64,000 nt of DNA from Streptomyces luteolifulvus (GTDB lineage Bacteria; Actinomycetota; Actinomycetes; Streptomycetales; Streptomycetaceae). Position numbers and translations under genes: made by a program. The notes beneath the pieces are model-generated. The model was not told the origin of the DNA and did not search any database. It saw only the letters and a list, made by a program, of their open reading frames with translations. Within the stretch, counting starts at the first letter, position 1; each line of letters starts with the position of its first letter. Below, one piece after another: positions 60,592 to 64,000 of this stretch. The DNA lies in assembly GCF_008806595.1 (NCBI RefSeq), contig NZ_VZRB01000022.1, forward strand, positions 62,001 through 126,000, in the 5' to 3' direction.

Positions 60592-61395
60592 TCAGCGGGG
60601 CTTCTGGAGCAGGGAGAATCTGGCCCCTTCGGGGTCCGCCACTTCGGCGACGCGCCCGTGGGCGCTGTCCCGGGGCGGCTTGAGGACGTGTCCGCCCAGT
60701 TCCTCGAGCCGGGCGGCCGACTCGTCCGTCTCGGCCACTTCGAAGTACGTCATCCAGTGCGGGCCCCGGTCACGGGCCAGGGCGGTGCCCACGCCGTGGA
60801 TGCCGGCGACCGGGCGGCCCCCGATGTGCAGGGTCACGTAGTCGAAGTCGGCGGAGACCACCGCCTCCTCCTCGTGGCCGAACACCGTCTCGTAGAACTT
60901 GGCGACACTGGTCGTCTCGAAGGTCAGCAGTTCGTTCCAGGCCGGAGTTCCGGGCACGCCCGAGACGGCCGTACCGAGGTGCGCGGCCGCCTGCCAGATG
61001 CCGAAGACCGCGCCGGACGGGTCGGAGCAGATCGCCATGCGTCCCGCCTCGGCGGCGTCGAGGGGGCCCACACCGACCGTGCCGCCGCACAGCCGTACCG
61101 TTTCAGCGGTCAGGTCCACATCGTCCGAGGCGAGGTAGGGGGTCCAGGCGACGGGCAGTTGCCGGTCGGGCGGCAGCTGGCCGATACCCGCCACGTCCTG
61201 GCCGTCGAGCAGCGCCCGCACATAGGGGCCGAGCTGCTGGGGGCCCGGCTGGAACTCCCAGCCGAACAGCGATCCGTAGAACTCCTGGGTCGAGGCCATC
61301 CCGTGCACCATCAGACTCACCCAGCAGGGTGTGCCGGGCGTGTGCCGGGCGTGCGTGTGGCCGTTCAGGCCGGCCGACCGCCGTCCCTCGGTCAT
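60592..61395 (-). CDS. Two-domain VOC (glyoxalase/bleomycin-resistance-like) protein
   Basis: The 267-residue protein has two VOC modules: residues 20-140 (PCWVSLMVHGMASTQEFYGSLFGWEF, AVFGIWQAAAHLG) and 145-265 (WNELLTFETTSVAKFYETVFGHEEE, PHWMTYFEVAETDESAARLEELGG, VAEVADPEGARFSLLQ). Paired VOC proteins of this form bind a metal or small molecule; streptomycete members are often annotated as hydroxylase-like or resistance proteins without proof. ATG 61395 follows AGAGAG. It is convergent with lldR, 16 bp between the stop codons. Confidence 0.85.
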   Translation of the reverse strand: MTEGRRSAGLNGHTHARHTPGTPCWVSLMVHGMASTQEFYGSLFGWEFQPGPQQLGPYVRALLDGQDVAGIGQLPPDRQLPVAWTPYLASDDVDLTAETVRLCGGTVGVGPLDAAEAGRMAICSDPSGAVFGIWQAAAHLGTAVSGVPGTPAWNELLTFETTSVAKFYETVFGHEEEAVVSADFDYVTLHIGGRPVAGIHGVGTALARDRGPHWMTYFEVAETDESAARLEELGGHVLKPPRDSAHGRVAEVADPEGARFSLLQKPR

Positions 61396-61695
61396 CGCCA
61401 CTCTCTCTTCTCGGCCCCTCACCGTGGCCGTGTTGCGTCCGCTCTCCGGACCCCGAGCAGATGCTCGCACCACCCGCGGTGCCGCGCGCTCCGGGCGCGC
61501 CGCAGGTGTGCTGGGCCCATGGCCGGAGAATGCCCCGTGTGCGGCCGCTCGTCCGTTTCCGTGCGATGGCCGACGGGTGTCGTTCGGCTGTACAGCACGT
61601 GCCCGATCCCGTACGCCTCGTGATCGGTGCTGTCCGGCCGAGCACAGTAGCCGGACATGGACGATGCGGCCACCCCGTGCGCAAGGATGGTGGCC
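61396..61695. other. 300-bp divergent region between the VOC and sulfurtransferase genes
   Basis: It contains both promoters and no supported gene. No long palindrome was found. Confidence 0.5.
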
Positions 61696-62547
61696 ATGAA
61701 CGCCATCATCTCCGCATCCCGACTCGCGAGCGACCTGGGCGAGGGGACGCCGCCGGTGCTGCTCGACGTCCGCTGGCAGCTCAGCGTGGCCAGGGCGGCC
61801 GGTGAGCCGCCCTTCGACGGCCGGGCCGAGTACGAAGCAGGGCACATCCCCGGCGCCGTCTTCGTCGACCTGGACAGGGAACTGGCCTCCGCGGCCGGGC
61901 CCCGCGGCCGGCACCCGCTGCCCGACGTCGCGGAGTTCGGCGCCGCCATGCGCCGGGCGGGCGTGTCGTCCGGGACGCCGGTGGTCGTGTACGACGGCGG
62001 GCAGGGCTGGGCGGCGGCCCGTGCATGGTGGCTGCTGCGCTGGACGGGTCACCCGAACGTGCGGGTCCTCGACGGCGGGTTGCCGGCCTGGGAGGGCGCG
62101 CTGGACACCTCCGTACCCGCGCCGGCGGAGGGGGACTTCGAGCCGCAGCCGGGGGCCGTGGGGCTGCTCGATGCGGACGGTGCCGCCGCGCTGGCGCGCT
62201 CCGGCGTGCTGCTCGACGCTCGCGCGGGCGAGCGGTACCGGGGCGAGGTGGAGCCGATCGACCGGGTCGGCGGGCACATTCCGGGGGCCGTGTCCGCGCC
62301 CACGAACGAGAACGTGGCGGCGGACGGGCGGTTCCTGCCCGCGGAGGAACTGACGGCGCGCTTCAAGGAACTCGGCGCGTCCGGCGGGGCGGACGTCGGT
62401 GTGTACTGCGGTTCCGGCGTCTCCGGCGCGCACGAGGTGCTGGCGCTCGCGGTGGCCGGGATTCCGGCCGCGCTGTACGTGGGGTCGTGGTCCGAGTGGT
62501 CCTCGGATCCGGAGCGGCCGGTCGCGGTGGGACCGGATCCGCAGTAG
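61696..62547 (+). CDS. sseA: Thiosulfate/3-mercaptopyruvate sulfurtransferase (tandem rhodanese)
   Basis: The 283-residue protein has two rhodanese domains: the first (residues 5-130) is inactive (YEAGHIPGAVFVDLDRELA, VVVYDGGQGWAAARAWWLLR), and the second ends in the active loop with Cys238 (VYCGSGVSG). It transfers sulfur from thiosulfate or 3-mercaptopyruvate to cyanide or thiol acceptors; CGSGVSG is the thiosulfate/mercaptopyruvate loop of this group. ATG 61696 follows AAGGATGG; ATG 61687 and 61657 are in-frame alternatives. Confidence 0.9.
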   Translation: MNAIISASRLASDLGEGTPPVLLDVRWQLSVARAAGEPPFDGRAEYEAGHIPGAVFVDLDRELASAAGPRGRHPLPDVAEFGAAMRRAGVSSGTPVVVYDGGQGWAAARAWWLLRWTGHPNVRVLDGGLPAWEGALDTSVPAPAEGDFEPQPGAVGLLDADGAAALARSGVLLDARAGERYRGEVEPIDRVGGHIPGAVSAPTNENVAADGRFLPAEELTARFKELGASGGADVGVYCGSGVSGAHEVLALAVAGIPAALYVGSWSEWSSDPERPVAVGPDPQ

Positions 62548-62562
62548 CCGTTGCCCGCACGA

Positions 62563-62600
62563 CGAGAGGGCCCGCTGCCGACCGGCAGCGGGCCCTCTCG
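62563..62600. terminator. Bidirectional hairpin between sseA and sepH
   Basis: An 18-bp perfect stem: CGAGAGGGCCCGCTGCCG (62563-62580) and CGGCAGCGGGCCCTCTCG (62583-62600). It lies between the convergent stop codons and is the strongest terminator in the window. Confidence 0.95.
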
Positions 62601-62611
62601 CGCGAAGCCGG

Positions 62612-63652
62612 CTACTCCTGCTTCTTGCGCCGTGTGCCGAACACGATCTCGTCCCAGCTCGGGACCGCCGCGCGGCGGCCCGGGCGGACGCCGTCCGCCT
62701 CGGCCTGGCGGTCGGTCGCGCCGATGAGGCGGTCACGGTGGCTGCCGACGGAGCGCGGCATCAGAACGTCCGCGTACGCCGAACCGGCCGAGGCCGCGGG
62801 TGCCGGGGGTTCCTCCGCCTCCACCTCGGCGGCGGGCTCCTCCGGGACGGGGGGGTCCGCCGGGCGCTCCGGGACCACCAGGTCGCCGCGGAAGCTGGGC
62901 ACGGCCTCCAACAGGCTGGTCAGCGAGTCCCGTTCGCCCGTGCTCTCCTCGGCGGGTTCCGGGGACGGCGACGGCAGGACGGGCCGCTCCTGGCGCTCCA
63001 GGGCGCGGTCCATCGCCCGGTCGCGCGGCAGCCGTGCGATGCGCGGTACGAAGGGAAAGCTGGGCTCCGGCGCGGCGAGGTCGTCGGACTCGCCGATCAG
63101 CGACCGTGCTTCGGCGTCGACGGCCTGGACGAGCCGCCGGGGCGGGTCGTAGGTCCAGCTCGCCGAGTGCGGTTCGCCCGCGACCCGGTAGACCAGCAGG
63201 ACCTCCCAGGTGCCGTCGTCGCGGCGCCAGGAGTCCCACTGGACGCTGTCCTTCTCGGCGCCGCGCAGCAACAGCCGCTCCTGGACCGCCTCGCCGAGCT
63301 GGGGTCCGGCGTTCTCGCCGGGCCGGCGGACCGGGGTCTTGCGGGCCCGCTCGGCCATGAAGGCGCGCTCGGCCAGCACGGGGCCCTCGAAGCGCCGTAC
63401 GCGGTCGACGGGGATACCGGCGAGCTGGGCGACCTCTTCCGCGGTCGCACCCGCGCGTATCCGCGCCTGGATGTCCCGGGGGCGGAGATGGCTCTCCACC
63501 TCGATCTCGATCTGGCCGAGGCGGGGACGGTCGCCGCGGACGGCGGCGCGCAGACGCTCGTCAATCGGAAGCGTGTACTCCGTGCTGTCCGCAGCCTTCA
63601 GCACCAGCCGTGTGCCGTCATTCGAGACGGCCACGACACGCAGTTCGGGCAT
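62612..63652 (-). CDS. sepH: Cell division protein SepH (DUF3071)
   Basis: SepH is an actinobacterial division protein that promotes FtsZ assembly and is needed for efficient septation during sporulation. The 346-residue protein has the conserved N-terminal domain (residues 1-95: MPELRVVAVSNDGTRLVLKA, LRPRDIQARIRAGATAEEVAQLAGIPVDRVRRFEGPVLAERAF) with its helix-turn-helix-like core, then a second conserved part (DSVQWDSWRRDDGTWEVLLVYR, PHSASWTYDPPRRLVQAVD) and a long disordered acidic/proline tail that still holds a short conserved segment (EADGVRPGRRAAVPSWDEIV) at the end. ATG 63652 follows GGGAGG. Confidence 0.95.
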   Translation of the reverse strand: MPELRVVAVSNDGTRLVLKAADSTEYTLPIDERLRAAVRGDRPRLGQIEIEVESHLRPRDIQARIRAGATAEEVAQLAGIPVDRVRRFEGPVLAERAFMAERARKTPVRRPGENAGPQLGEAVQERLLLRGAEKDSVQWDSWRRDDGTWEVLLVYRVAGEPHSASWTYDPPRRLVQAVDAEARSLIGESDDLAAPEPSFPFVPRIARLPRDRAMDRALERQERPVLPSPSPEPAEESTGERDSLTSLLEAVPSFRGDLVVPERPADPPVPEEPAAEVEAEEPPAPAASAGSAYADVLMPRSVGSHRDRLIGATDRQAEADGVRPGRRAAVPSWDEIVFGTRRKKQE

Positions 63653-64000
63653 GGGGACCTCCCGGGTGGTGCCTGCCGACGTCACGTGCGTCGCTGCTTC
63701 CGCTAGTCGAGTGTGGCCTGCCCGGGTGCAGCCTGCCACAACCTTGCCGAGTTGCCCGGCGTGTCGGGCGCGGGCCCTGGATCGCCGTTATGGCACGGTT
63801 ACCTATTCGCAACGCTAAGTGACCAGTTACGTCACCCTGTGCAACTAGCCCCCTCCTGGCGTTCCTTGAAGGCCGCGGACGCCCAGGCGGGAGACCGGAC
63901 CCAGGGCTCGCAACAGTACTCCATTTGGGCCACGTGCGTGGATTGGCACGCCGCCCGACTTCTTGCAAGAGGCCGTACCCGGCCGCCTCCGGCGGGGTGT
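63653..64000. other. 348 bp upstream of sepH to the window edge
   Basis: It contains the sepH promoter region and no supported gene. GTGAC-N7-GTCAC (63819-63835) is a 17-bp palindrome and GGTTACC (63797-63803) another short one; either could be a regulator site. Confidence 0.4.

Noticed and set aside
63819..63835. BldD-type site upstream of sepH
   Set aside because: GTGAC-N7-GTCAC has a 7-bp spacer where the BldD pattern I know has about 5; kept only as an unassigned palindrome.

Overview
The window is high-GC actinobacterial DNA from a Streptomyces-like chromosome. The evidence is the adjacent pair whiH (sporulation GntR regulator) and hrdB (principal sigma factor), the division protein SepH, GTG/TTG starts, GC-rich third codon positions and many Streptomyces-type DUF proteins. 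The gene order dinG-lexA-nrdRJ ... rnhB-recQ-whiH-hrdB-parE ... parC ... ptsH ... sepH is that of the conserved core (SCO58xx-like region) as I know it from Streptomyces coelicolor. There are no rRNA or tRNA genes, insertion sequences, prophage or CRISPR arrays.

Layout. 1-7.3 kb: DNA-damage and nucleotide supply. A 5'-truncated DinG helicase converges on lexA, which carries its own LexA box; nrdR-nrdJ follows. 6.7-16.5 kb: a decayed DUF2785 gene, TerD-like, DUF4937, phosphatase and ADP-ribosylglycohydrolase genes, a decayed DHA2 efflux gene, then rnhB, two uncharacterised genes and a RecQ helicase fused to a phosphoribosyltransferase-like domain. 16.5-26 kb: DUF4192 protein, NrtR, a fused ABC transporter, whiH, hrdB, a secreted trypsin-like protease and a small zinc protein. 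26-43 kb: parE and parC enclose an accessory segment holding a DUF485/symporter pair, a CitA/CitB-type two-component system, two truncated two-component/ABC remnants joined at a deletion scar, an iron-box gene, a divergent citrate-synthase pair, a DUF6082 locus and a CobW-type GTPase. 43-54.6 kb: a catalytic/non-catalytic M16 peptidase pair, an M23 peptidase behind a c-di-AMP (ydaO-type) riboswitch, a GntR regulator, HPr, a large GNAT/acyl-CoA-synthetase protein acetyltransferase, DUF5998, a phosphodiesterase-like protein and thymidine kinase. 54.9-60.6 kb: the lactate operon lldP-lutA-lutB-lutC, divergent from its regulator lldR. 60.6-64 kb: VOC protein, thiosulfate sulfurtransferase and sepH.

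How it works together. Housekeeping functions dominate: SOS control, B12-dependent dNTP synthesis, topoisomerase IV, primary sigma factor and septation. Local regulatory circuits can be read from DNA sites: LexA box, probable NrdR boxes, NrtR operator, DmdR/IdeR iron box, paired LldR operators, palindromes between the citrate-synthase genes and the ydaO riboswitch. Decay is concentrated in accessory transport and signalling genes (efflux pump, two response regulators, one ABC binding protein).
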